Of a DNA stretch of 64,000 bases, positions 56,207-64,000 are shown piece by piece. Position numbers and translations under genes: made by a program. Source of the DNA: Solirhodobacter olei. GTDB taxonomy: Bacteria; Pseudomonadota; Alphaproteobacteria; Rhodobacterales; Rhodobacteraceae. The notes below the pieces were generated by a model. It was not told the DNA's origin, did not search any database, and worked only from the letters and a program-made list of their open reading frames with translations. The stretch's first letter is position 1; the number at the start of each line of letters is the position of its first letter. The DNA is taken from NCBI RefSeq assembly GCF_004010155.1, contig NZ_RRYH01000024.1, positions 47,245 through 111,244 on the forward strand. Reading direction: 5' to 3'.

Positions 56207-59200
56207 TCAGGCCGCGTCGCGCTCGTCGGGCCTCGCCCTGGGAAAGCGCAGCCAGAAGGTCGTGGTGCCGCCCGGCGTGGAGCGGAAGCCGATCTGGCCG
56301 TCCATCCGCTCCACGATCTCCTTGGAGATCGACAGGCCCAGCCCGCTGCCCTCCCGGCTGCGGGTGGAAACCTCGGCGACCTGGCTGAACGGCTCGAAGA
56401 CCCGCTCTCCGAAATCCGCCGGGATGCCGGGGCCGGTGTTGGTGACCGAGATCGTCACCGCGCCGCCGTCGCATTCGACCCGCGTCACCACCTCGGTCTC
56501 CGGGTCGGAGAACTTGGCGGCGTTCGACAGAAGATGGCCCATCACCTGCTTGAAGCGAAACCGGTCCAGCACCGCCAGCGCCTCTTCCGCCCCCTCGATC
56601 GGCGCGAAGCTGACGCGGAAGCGGTCGGCGACCGGCCGGACCTCGGCCAGGCTCTGCTCGACCAGCGGGGACACGTCCTGCGCCGACAGCGCCAGGTCCA
56701 TCTGGCCCGAGGAGAAGCGCTGCATGTCGAGCAGATCGTCCACCAGCCGGCCCAGCCGGTCGCAGTTCTGCGAGGCGACCGCCAGCAGCCGCCCGGTCCG
56801 CTCCGGCAGCGTCGAGGCCATGGTGCCCATGATCAGCTTCACCGCCCCGGTGATCGAGGTCAGCGGCGTGCGCAGCTCGTGGCTCACCGTGGCCACGAAA
56901 TCGGCCCGCATCCGGATCAGGCGTTCCTGCTCGGTCACGTCGACGATCTGGCCGACGAAGCGCGGCGGCCCGCCCCGGCTGTCGCGCAGGATCCCCGTGG
57001 TGAGCAGGCCGAAGCGCTCCGTTCCGTCGGGGGCGACATAGCTCCTGCGCTCGACGTGAGAGAGGATCTCGCCCGACATCAGCCGGCCCAGCGCCTCACG
57101 GTCGGCAAGAACCTCGGCCGCCACCGGAGCTGCGTCCAGCCCCGGGTCCAGCAAGGTCTCGCGGTCGAAGCCTGTGTAGGCACAGAAGGCGTCGTTGACG
57201 ATCTCGAACTTGCCCCGCAAGTCGAAGACGGCCATCGCCACCGGCGTGTTGGCGATCAGCTCGCGCATCTCCGCCTCGCGGTACTCGGCCTGCTCCAGCG
57301 CCTCCCTCAGCGGCGTCACGTCGGTCATCGTACCCAGAAGCCGCTGCGCCCGGCCATCGGCGTCGCGGGCGACCACCTTGGCGTCCGATCGCATCCAGCG
57401 CCAGCGCCCGTCGACCAGCCGGAAGCGGTACTCCACCGTCACACCGTCTGTCCGCCCGGCAAAGCACTCTTGGTCCCCCGCCTGGATCGCCGGCATGTCG
57501 TCGGGATGCACCCGCGCCAGCCATTCGGCCTGGGCGTCCACCTCCGCCTCCGGCCCGAAGCCCGCCAGCCTGAGCCAGGCCTCGGAGGCGAACAGCCGGT
57601 TGGTGGCGAGGTCGAGCTCGTAGACCCCGATCTGGCTTCCGTCGAGCGCGAGGTTCCAGCGCCGCTCGGCCGCCTGCAGGTCCAGCACGCCGTTATGCAT
57701 CTCGGTGACATCGGTGAGGATGAGGACGCTCACCTCCTCGTCGTGCTCGTCGGTGTAAGAGGTCGCCCGGCACTCCAGCCAGCGCTTGGCGCCGAGCGGC
57801 GTCGTGACCGCGATCGGGCCGGTCTTCAACCGCCCGTGCCGCAATGCCTCGGCATCGAGTGCATGCTCGCGCCACAGGTCCGGCATCAGCTGGCCCAGGC
57901 TCATGCCGACCAGCGCCTCGCCATCGCGGCCGAACTTCCGCGGGGCGGAATTGTTGGCGAAAATCACCTCCGACCGGGCGTTCAGGAACAGGATCCCGAC
58001 CGAGGCGCTTTCGATGATCGTCTGCAACTTGCGGCTTTCGATCGCCAGCTGCCGGGTCCGCTCCACCACCTTGGCGCGGACCGCGCGTTCACGCTCGTAA
58101 AGCACGGTGACCAGCGCAGAAAGAAGGATGCTCAGCACGATTCCGGCCAGAAGCGCGATCTGCGGCTCGTAGCTGCGGGTCAGCGCCTCGAAGGTTGGCG
58201 TGCTCTCAAGGCGCAGGACCCACAGCCTCTGGAACAGCGTGAAGCTGCGATCGGTGCTGAACTGCGGCCCAGTCGGCCGGTCGAGGCCGATCACCTGCTC
58301 GTCCGGCACCGCGCCGCGGTTGGCGACGATTTGCAGCTGGCCGGTCAACGTGCCGGCAGGCCGGCCAAGACCGAAGCTGCGCTGCGCGTCGAGCAGCAGG
58401 AAGGACCAGCCGTCGAGGGCGGCAAGCCGGTCCTCACGCGTCGCGATGGATCGGTGATCGCTGTAGATCGGCTGAAGCAGCACATGCCAGCGCACCCCGC
58501 GCGCCGCCACGGCTGACGAGGCGCCGCCCGGCAGCCGGAAGCCGGTGCTGATCGTCGCCCGTCCGCTCGCCGCGGCCTCCATCGCAGCAGCCGCAATCCC
58601 CGGCATGGCGGCCAGATCGCGGCCCGCCAGCCCCGGGGCGCCCCCGAAGCGGCGCTCGGCCACTGTCGTGAGCGACCCGCCCTTGCCCGGCGCGATCACC
58701 CCGATCGCATCGGCACGCGACAGGGCGTGGGCGTCGAGCCCGTCGAGGATCTTCTGAGCCGCAACCGCGTCCACCCCATTGCCAAGCTCCAGCGCATGGG
58801 TGGTGGTGTCGAGGATGTCCGACATCGCCCGCATCCGCCGCTGTAGGCCGACCTGCGCGTGATCGGCGGCAAGGCCGAACAGATCCTCGCGCTGGCCGGT
58901 GACGACATGGCCGATCCCGATGCTGAGGAAGACCGCGATAAGCACGCCCACCAGCGCGATGAGGCTGGACCCGAGGTTGGCCCGAGCCACCCGTCGCCCC
59001 CTCCAGCGCAGGCTGCCGGCCGGCCGGGTCGGAAAGAGCGCCGCCACCGGCAGCATTAACACCACGCCCAGTGTATTACCCAGCCACCAGTCAAGGCCGA
59101 AGCCGAGAAGCAGGGAAAGGCCCGCGCCCGCCGCCTGCCCGCCCCCCATCCCGCCGGCCAGCACCAGTGCCGGAAACGCCACCAGCGCGGCCAGCAGCGT

Positions 59201-59629
59201 GGCCACGGGCCCGGCCGACAGCAGGATCCACCCGATGTCAGCCCAGCCCCGCAGCGCCAAGGGATCGGCCCGCCGCCGCCGCACCAGCGCAACCGCGATC
59301 AGCGGCTGCAGCGTCGCTCCCAGGGCCAGGGCCAGCATCCCGCCCGCCGTCAGTCCCAGCCCGGCCCCTTCGGAAATTCCCGGCAACAGCCCGTGCAGGG
59401 ACAGCGCATAAAGCAGCAGCATGCCCAGCGGCACCCCGGGCCAGAGCCTGCGGCCATGAAACAGAAGGGCCGCCACGGCGATCCCGGCCGCCGGCCAGAT
59501 CAGCGCGGCGCCCACGCCATCGACCGGCGCGCTCAGAAGCCGGCCGAGCCAGCCCGCCGCCGCGTAGGCGAGTGCCAGAAGAAATATTCCGCGCGCGAGC
59601 CGCACGGCCTGAGACGGGCCGGCCTGCAT
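56207..59629 (-). CDS. MASE1-type multi-PAS sensor histidine kinase
   Basis: A large 1140-residue histidine kinase. It has an N-terminal MASE1-like eight-helix membrane domain (about 1-245, LIWPAAGIAVAALLF), a periplasmic sensor segment (about 246-490), another helix (about 490-512), three PAS/PAC domains (about 535-645, 655-775 and 790-900), HisKA with the His in VATVSHELRTPLTSI (about 916) and HATPase (NAAKFSDPETE, NTGPGIPADFG, GSGLGLSI). No receiver domain or neighbouring regulator is present. The start at 59629 has AAGGGAAACG upstream. Confidence 0.92.
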   Translation of the reverse strand: MQAGPSQAVRLARGIFLLALAYAAAGWLGRLLSAPVDGVGAALIWPAAGIAVAALLFHGRRLWPGVPLGMLLLYALSLHGLLPGISEGAGLGLTAGGMLALALGATLQPLIAVALVRRRRADPLALRGWADIGWILLSAGPVATLLAALVAFPALVLAGGMGGGQAAGAGLSLLLGFGLDWWLGNTLGVVLMLPVAALFPTRPAGSLRWRGRRVARANLGSSLIALVGVLIAVFLSIGIGHVVTGQREDLFGLAADHAQVGLQRRMRAMSDILDTTTHALELGNGVDAVAAQKILDGLDAHALSRADAIGVIAPGKGGSLTTVAERRFGGAPGLAGRDLAAMPGIAAAAMEAAASGRATISTGFRLPGGASSAVAARGVRWHVLLQPIYSDHRSIATREDRLAALDGWSFLLLDAQRSFGLGRPAGTLTGQLQIVANRGAVPDEQVIGLDRPTGPQFSTDRSFTLFQRLWVLRLESTPTFEALTRSYEPQIALLAGIVLSILLSALVTVLYERERAVRAKVVERTRQLAIESRKLQTIIESASVGILFLNARSEVIFANNSAPRKFGRDGEALVGMSLGQLMPDLWREHALDAEALRHGRLKTGPIAVTTPLGAKRWLECRATSYTDEHDEEVSVLILTDVTEMHNGVLDLQAAERRWNLALDGSQIGVYELDLATNRLFASEAWLRLAGFGPEAEVDAQAEWLARVHPDDMPAIQAGDQECFAGRTDGVTVEYRFRLVDGRWRWMRSDAKVVARDADGRAQRLLGTMTDVTPLREALEQAEYREAEMRELIANTPVAMAVFDLRGKFEIVNDAFCAYTGFDRETLLDPGLDAAPVAAEVLADREALGRLMSGEILSHVERRSYVAPDGTERFGLLTTGILRDSRGGPPRFVGQIVDVTEQERLIRMRADFVATVSHELRTPLTSITGAVKLIMGTMASTLPERTGRLLAVASQNCDRLGRLVDDLLDMQRFSSGQMDLALSAQDVSPLVEQSLAEVRPVADRFRVSFAPIEGAEEALAVLDRFRFKQVMGHLLSNAAKFSDPETEVVTRVECDGGAVTISVTNTGPGIPADFGERVFEPFSQVAEVSTRSREGSGLGLSISKEIVERMDGQIGFRSTPGGTTTFWLRFPRARPDERDAA

Positions 59630-59914
59630 GACGTTTCCCTTCCACGCCCCATCCCGAGAGCAGCACACCGAACTCGCACAACTGACTCGTGAAACCTGAG
59701 AAAACGGTAAAAGTTACCAGTACCCCTCCCGAAACTAGGTTCGGGTCGCGCATACGCTGCGCGATGTACACACTCGGGAGGCGTCGTTTGCTCTTCCTCA
59801 GTGCTGGCCTTGCGGCCGGTCCTTGTCTTTGACCGAGAACGGTCCACTCGCACTCACCGGTCGGCCCCCGGCCTTGCCCGACGGCGAGGGGGCGACCGGT
59901 TTGCCACTAAACCA

Positions 59915-60334
59915 CTACCGGCTGGCGCCGGTAGGTTTGTGCTGCCCATGCAGCTCCAAATACTGAAGTATGATGTCGTCGGTCACGTTGCCCGAGGTGG
60001 TCGAGAAATACCCCCGGGCCCAGAACCGTCTGCCCCAGTACCGCCTACGGATCTCCGGAAACTCGCGCTGGACCTTATGGGACGATCGCCCCTTGATCGT
60101 CCGCATCACATCCGAGATCGACCGGTTCGGTGGCACCGACAGGAACATGTGCACATGGTCCCGGGCCAGCACGCCCTTGACGATATGCACGCCCATCTCG
60201 GCGCAGGCCTGGCGGATGATCTCGCGGATCCGCTCCCGCAGCTCGCCATCGAGCACCTTGTAGCGATACTTGGTGCAGAACACGACATGATAACGGTGAT
60301 AAAATCGGGTATGCCCGCCAGTAGAATAAGCCAT
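59915..60334 (-). CDS. tnpA: IS200/IS605 family Y1 transposase TnpA
   Basis: A 139-residue HUH single-strand transposase of full family length. Marks are FYHRYHVVFCTKYRYKVLDG at the N-terminus, the HUH motif His60-Val-His62 in LARDHVHMFLS, WGRRFWARGYFSTTSGNV and the likely nucleophile Tyr125 in ILQYLELHGQ. It seems intact. The stop codon lies inside one end hairpin and the start codon lies at the edge of a 27 bp palindrome, so both termini of the gene are embedded in structure. Confidence 0.94.
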   Translation of the reverse strand: MAYSTGGHTRFYHRYHVVFCTKYRYKVLDGELRERIREIIRQACAEMGVHIVKGVLARDHVHMFLSVPPNRSISDVMRTIKGRSSHKVQREFPEIRRRYWGRRFWARGYFSTTSGNVTDDIILQYLELHGQHKPTGASR

Positions 60335-60399
60335 GACCTTCCCTCCCGGTTTTGAAGCCTTACCCCTTCGGGGGCTTCAAAACCGGGAGGGAAGGTCAT
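60333..60399. repeat. 27-bp perfect palindrome over the tnpA start
   Basis: Arms 60333-60359 and 60373-60399 are perfect inverted repeats (ATGACCTTCCCTCCCGGTTT...), with a 13 nt loop TTACCCCTTCGGG. In the tnpA mRNA the hairpin would end in the start codon and hide the GGGAGGGAAGG ribosome site. Confidence 0.92.
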
Positions 60400-60529
60400 C
60401 CGGATTCACGCTGAAGCGGACCGGCTGGAAGCCGGTGGTTTGTATCCGGTTGCCGGAAAATCAACCTATGGAGGAAAAAATCACAAGTAAACATGCAATT
60501 TCGGAACCTGAACACCGTTCCCAGCCCCG

Positions 60530-61816
60530 TTAAGCGCGAAGCGGTGCGGCCGTCGCGGCCGGCTCCGGGCGCATGGCAATACGCAGGATCAGCGCGGCGA
60601 GCAGCGGGAAGACCAGCCCCGCGACCGACAGATGCGGGTGCGCGGGATCGACGGTCGCCGTCTGTCCCCCCGCCTGCAACATGGTATTTTCCACCACCCC
60701 CCAGCTGCAGGCCGTCCAGCCCGCCGCGAAGATCAGGACGGTCTCGACCCGCCCCAGCCGCGCCGCCAGCCGCGGTGCCAGCAGCGCCATGGCCAGAGCG
60801 TAAAGCGGCATGTCGTAGTCATAGACATAGGGGCTGACCAGAAGCGAGGCGATCAGCGCGAGGCCCAGAAGCGCCTCCTCCGGAAGGCTCGCCCGGGTCA
60901 GCCGGTAGAGCGTCACGATCACCACCAGCGCAAGGGCCGCCTGCACCGTCAGTGCAGCATCCGCCGGAACCCCCAGCGTGGTCAGCGCCGCGTAGGTGGA
61001 GGTCATGCGGTAAAGCGGAAAGAGCCCCTCTTTCAGCGCATGGCTCGTTTCCGCCGCCCCGTGCAGAAAGACCGGCCAGATCTCCGGCCCGAAGGCCAGC
61101 GTCGCCAGAAGCCCGCTTGCCACCGCGCTCACTACCGCCCAGCCCAGCATGTCGTAGCGCCGCCGGAACAGGACCAGCGCCAGCAGCCCCACCGCCAGAT
61201 GTGGCTTGATGACCAGAAGGCCCAGCGCAATCCCAGCCCGCGCGTCGCGCTTCAGGAAGCCGATCGCGAAGAGCCCGGCAAGGATCGCCGTGATGAAACC
61301 GTTCTGCCCGGCGGCGGCATTCACCATCACCGCGGGGTAGGCGAAGAGAAATGCCCAACCGGCCCGAGCCGGCCCGAGCCGGGTGAGCAGCCACAAGAAC
61401 CCGCCCAGCCCCAACCCGACGAACAGAAGATAGCTCGGCGCCATCGGCCCCAGCCCCAGCAGCGCCGCGACCAGGTCGAACTGCGGCGGATAGGCCCAAG
61501 GCGCGAAGACATGAGGGCTGTCGGTCGCGACGGCCTGGATCTGTGAGAAGGCCTTGATGTCATAGGCCGTGGCAAGCCGGCCCTGCCAGATCAGCTCGCC
61601 AACCTTGTGGAAGATCTGGAAATCCATCACCGGCTCTGTGGTGGAGGTCAGGATCTTCTGCAGCATCTCGTAGACCGGATAGGCCAGCAGAAGCACCGAA
61701 GCCGGCCCGAAGGCCGAGATCAACTGATCCCGCCATTCCACGAAGGACCGCGGGCGCCGCGGCGGGGCCGCCTCCGCACCCTCGCCCGATGCCCGCATCA
61801 CCGATCCGGTCTCCAT
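60530..61816 (-). CDS. Polytopic glycosyltransferase, GT87/DUF2029-like
   Basis: A 428-residue membrane protein with about ten helices. The first periplasmic loop carries DFQIFHKVGELIWQGRLATA and the acidic D early in the loop, as in GT87 (DUF2029) mannosyltransferase-like enzymes that use polyprenyl-linked sugars. APWAYPPQFDLVAALLG is also typical. The acceptor is unknown. The start at 61816 has GGAGGCTGGA upstream. It lies 94 bp after the ABC exporter gene on the same strand. Confidence 0.83.
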   Translation of the reverse strand: METGSVMRASGEGAEAAPPRRPRSFVEWRDQLISAFGPASVLLLAYPVYEMLQKILTSTTEPVMDFQIFHKVGELIWQGRLATAYDIKAFSQIQAVATDSPHVFAPWAYPPQFDLVAALLGLGPMAPSYLLFVGLGLGGFLWLLTRLGPARAGWAFLFAYPAVMVNAAAGQNGFITAILAGLFAIGFLKRDARAGIALGLLVIKPHLAVGLLALVLFRRRYDMLGWAVVSAVASGLLATLAFGPEIWPVFLHGAAETSHALKEGLFPLYRMTSTYAALTTLGVPADAALTVQAALALVVIVTLYRLTRASLPEEALLGLALIASLLVSPYVYDYDMPLYALAMALLAPRLAARLGRVETVLIFAAGWTACSWGVVENTMLQAGGQTATVDPAHPHLSVAGLVFPLLAALILRIAMRPEPAATAAPLRA

Positions 61817-61910
61817 TCCAGCCTCCACCAGCCCCGTTTGCGCAACAATGCCGGCAAAAGATGGCCATTTCCCGGCGAAGCTCGGAACAATCCGCGGCGC
61901 TTCGGGTCTA

Positions 61911-63698
61911 TTACGAGGCGGCCCCGTCGGTGAACTGCAGCCGCGCCAGCCGGGCATAGAGCCCGCCCCCCGCGACCAGGTCCTCGTGCCGGCCCTGATC
62001 GACGATCCGCCCCGCCTCGAAGACGACGATGCGGTCGGCCTTCTTCACGGTGGCAAGTCGGTGCGCCACGATCAGCGTCGTCCGGCTGGCGCTCAGCCGC
62101 TCCACCGCCTCCTGCACCAGCCGCTCGCTCTCCGCGTCGAGCGCCGAGGTCGCCTCGTCCAGAAGCAGGATCGGCGCATCGCGCAGGATCGCCCGGGCGA
62201 TGGCGATGCGCTGCTTCTGCCCGCCCGAAAGCATCACGCCGCGCTCGCCGACGAAACTGTCGTAGCCGTCGGGCAGCGCGCTCAGGAACCCATGCGCCGC
62301 CGCCGCGCGCGCCGCCGCCTCGACCTCTGCGTCCGAGGCCTCCGGGCGGCCGAAGCGGATGTTCTCGCGCGCCGAGGCGGCGAAGATCACCGGATCCTGC
62401 GGCACCAGCGCGATCGCCCGGCGGAAATCGCCGCGCGCCATGTCGCGAAGGTCGATCCCGTCGATCGTAACGCGCCCCTCGGCCGGATCGTAGAACCGCT
62501 GCAGAAGCTGTATCATCGTGGTCTTGCCCGCCCCCGAGGGCCCGACGAGCGCCACCGTCTCTCCCGGCGCGACGGCCAGGTTCACCCCGTCGAGCGCCGA
62601 GACCCCGGGCCGGGTCGGGTAGCGGAAGCCCACGCCCTCGAAGGCCACCGCCCCGCGCGCCGGGCGCGGCAGCGGCACCGGGCGGGCCGGGTCGGTCACG
62701 CTGTCCTCGGCGCCCAGAAGCTCGACCAGCCGCTCGGTCGCGCCGGCGGCACGCTGCAACTCGCCCACGATCTCAGAAAGCGCCGCGACGGCGCCGGCGA
62801 CCAGCACCGAATAGATCACGAACTGGATCAGCGCCCCCGCGCTCATCTCCCCGGCGCGAACGTCGCGCGCGCCGATCCAGAGGACGCCCACGATCCCGGT
62901 GAAGACGAGAAATATCACGATCGCCGACATCACCGCCCGCGCCCCGATCCGCGCCCGTGCCGCGCGGAAGGCCTTTTCCGTCACCTCGCCGAAGGCCTCG
63001 CGGCTCTCGGCCTCATGAGTGAACGCCTGCACCGTCTGCGCCGCCAGGAGCGCCTCCGACGCCCGGCCGGAGGAGGCGGCGATCCACTCCTGGTTCTCCC
63101 GGCTGAGCCGGCGCAGCTTGCGGCCCAGCACGATGATCGGCACCACCACGGCGGGTACGATCAGCAGCACCAGCCCGGTGAGCTTCACCGAGGTGTAGAG
63201 CATTAGCCCCAGCCCGCCGACCATCATCAGGACATTGCGGAGCGCGATCGAAAGTGAAGAGCCGATGACCGACAGGATCAGCGTCGTATCGGTGGTCAGC
63301 CGGCTCAGCACCTCGCCGGTGAGGATCTTCTCGAAGAAGGCGGGAGAGAGCCCGATCACCCGGTCGAAGAGCGCGCGGCGGATGTCGGCCACCACACGCT
63401 CGCCCAGCCTCGTGACGAGGTAGTAGCGCGTGCCGGTGCCAAGCGCGAGCAGCGTGGCGATCCCCAGCGCCGCACCGAAGTAGGCGTTCAGAAGATGCGC
63501 ATCGACGCCGTTGAACGTGTCGACGACCCGGCGCACCGCGATCGGCAGGATCAGCGAGAGCGCGGCAGTCAGCACGAGCGCCGCGAGCGCGGCGAGAGCC
63601 ATCAGCCGATAGGGCCGCACGAAGGGCCAGAGCCCGCCCAGCGATCCGATCCGCCTCGAGCTGTCGCGCTTCTCCAGAATCTGCGGTCCGCGTGCCAT
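61911..63698 (-). CDS. ABC exporter, fused membrane and ATPase domains (MsbA/BmrA-like)
   Basis: A 595-residue type IV ABC half-transporter. Residues about 20-320 are the six-helix domain (DIRRALFDRVIGLSPAFFEK and TGEVLSRLTTDTTL are typical), and about 345-585 the ATPase with Walker A GPSGAGKTTMIQLL, Q-loop LVPQDPVIF, signature LSGGQKQRIAIARA, Walker B ILLLDEATSALD and the H-loop IVAHRLATV. The substrate (lipid, drug or glycan precursor) is unknown. GGAGGGG precedes the ATG at 63698. Confidence 0.93.
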   Translation of the reverse strand: MARGPQILEKRDSSRRIGSLGGLWPFVRPYRLMALAALAALVLTAALSLILPIAVRRVVDTFNGVDAHLLNAYFGAALGIATLLALGTGTRYYLVTRLGERVVADIRRALFDRVIGLSPAFFEKILTGEVLSRLTTDTTLILSVIGSSLSIALRNVLMMVGGLGLMLYTSVKLTGLVLLIVPAVVVPIIVLGRKLRRLSRENQEWIAASSGRASEALLAAQTVQAFTHEAESREAFGEVTEKAFRAARARIGARAVMSAIVIFLVFTGIVGVLWIGARDVRAGEMSAGALIQFVIYSVLVAGAVAALSEIVGELQRAAGATERLVELLGAEDSVTDPARPVPLPRPARGAVAFEGVGFRYPTRPGVSALDGVNLAVAPGETVALVGPSGAGKTTMIQLLQRFYDPAEGRVTIDGIDLRDMARGDFRRAIALVPQDPVIFAASARENIRFGRPEASDAEVEAAARAAAAHGFLSALPDGYDSFVGERGVMLSGGQKQRIAIARAILRDAPILLLDEATSALDAESERLVQEAVERLSASRTTLIVAHRLATVKKADRIVVFEAGRIVDQGRHEDLVAGGGLYARLARLQFTDGAAS

Positions 63699-63913
63699 GG
63701 CCCCTCCGCTTTCCAGCGCCTTAAGCTGCCCCGGCGCCCCCGGCAAGCCAACCCCGCCGCGCCGGCTCGGGTCCTGCCGGCCCCGCGGCGACCCCACAGG
63801 GGTCGGCCGGGGCCGGCGAGCATCCGTTCAGGACCCCATTTCCACAGCCAAAAGAGCGCCTTGCGCCTCGAAGCTCAGGCACCATGCGCGCTTGTCTCGA
63901 TCCGTCAGGAAGT

Positions 63914-63957
63914 TGGAGCGGGTGATGGGAATCGAACCCACGTATTCAGCTTGGAAG
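63914..63957 (-). other. 3' fragment of tRNA-Gly(TCC), probable attachment site
   Basis: On the minus strand this reads CTTCCAAGCTGAATACGTGG then GTTCGATTCCCATCACCCGC and TCCA: anticodon loop (TCC at 63955-63953), 3' anticodon stem, T-arm, 3' acceptor strand, discriminator and CCA. The 5' half is missing: the bases before the loop (CTTGT) do not pair with GCTGA, and no acceptor 5' strand follows. From 63961 on the DNA is about 22% GC. This is what one end of a tRNA-integrated element looks like. Confidence 0.8.
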
Positions 63958-64000
63958 ACAAGCGCTCAAATGAAAACTTTTTCTTTTAAAACAATATTTT

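Larger units (their letters stand above)
59905..60445 (-). mobile_element. IS200/IS605-family element (tnpA only)
   Basis: One Y1 transposase gene is flanked by two near-identical subterminal hairpins in the same orientation: CTACCGGCTGGCGCCGGTAG (59915-59934) and ACCGGCTGGAAGCCGGT (60420-60436), each followed by GGTTTGT. Same-orientation subterminal hairpins without terminal inverted repeats are the hallmark of this family. Exact cleavage sites cannot be fixed here, so ends are approximate. No tnpB is present. Confidence 0.8.

Noticed and set aside
59915..60334. Reading TnpA as a REP-associated transposase (RAYT) that moves the composite repeats
   Set aside because: The protein is a normal IS200-length TnpA flanked by its own subterminal hairpins, and the repeats do not share those hairpin sequences. 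A link cannot be claimed.
60333..60533. A small plus-strand open frame starting in the palindrome
   Set aside because: It arises because the palindrome repeats the tnpA start region on the other strand; no ribosome site or conserved content was seen.
63911..64000. A complete tRNA-Gly at the right edge
   Set aside because: The bases where the 5' acceptor, D-arm and 5' anticodon stem should be are AT-rich and do not pair with the 3' half.

Overview
The window is chromosomal DNA of a high-GC alphaproteobacterium. The gene set and order point to the Rhodobacteraceae (Rhodobacter, Rhodovulum or Paracoccus type): lptF-lptG-lptD-surA-pdxA-rsmA, prfA-prmC-DUF4167, rplM-rpsI, a KpsT/KpsE capsule pair with a long KpsE N-terminus, a CtrA-like box and many short intergenic repeats. 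The assignment is inferred from gene content; no 16S gene is present. Coding density is high and many genes are coupled by ATGA or GTGA overlaps. Nearly all of the window is core chromosome. The clear foreign signals are one small IS200/IS605-type element and the extreme right edge.

Layout. 1-6.3 kb: start of a PBP1A gene (cut by the window), ndk, an ABC-F ATPase with a MarC membrane protein, a membrane-anchored retropepsin-like protease and an AMIN-type amidase. 6.4-8.5 kb: a PLP aminotransferase and a DsbA-like oxidoreductase. 8.6-16.3 kb: the outer-membrane biogenesis operon lptFGD-surA-pdxA-rsmA. 16.3-20.8 kb (minus strand): speB-like ureohydrolase, DUF1499, prfA, prmC and a DUF4167 protein. 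21-31 kb: an FAD amine oxidase, two tandem M20 amidohydrolases, mazG, an isoaspartyl peptidase/asparaginase, a creatininase-family protein, a nucleoside hydrolase, SelO and an EEP-family protein, a block rich in amide and nucleoside scavenging. 31-41.8 kb: EamA transporter, eno, cupin, anmK, tyrS, two cyclophilins, pgk, aspartate aminotransferase, an XRE regulator and sdhE. 42-46.9 kb: rplM-rpsI with a clear promoter and terminator, sseB, a UDG-family protein and an NhaA-type antiporter. 47-51.9 kb: kpsT and kpsE, kdsA, a phosphomannomutase-family gene and tRNA-Gln(TTG). 52.2-59.7 kb: two multi-PAS orphan histidine kinases flanking queC-queD-queE. 59.9-60.4 kb: the IS200/IS605 element. 60.5-63.7 kb: a GT87-like glycosyltransferase and an ABC exporter.

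The most notable signals are regulatory or structural. (1) A textbook preQ1-I aptamer overlaps the ribosome binding site of queC. (2) A composite intergenic repeat of about 165 bp occurs in four full and several partial copies, with conserved and covarying hairpins. (3) A second dispersed motif of about 27 bp occurs five times near gene ends. (4) At the right edge lies the 3' part of a tRNA-Gly(TCC), cut at the anticodon loop and followed directly by very AT-rich DNA. That is the structure expected of an attachment site, so an integrated element probably begins just past the window. (5) A TTAA-N7-TTAA box of CtrA type lies upstream of the capsule genes.
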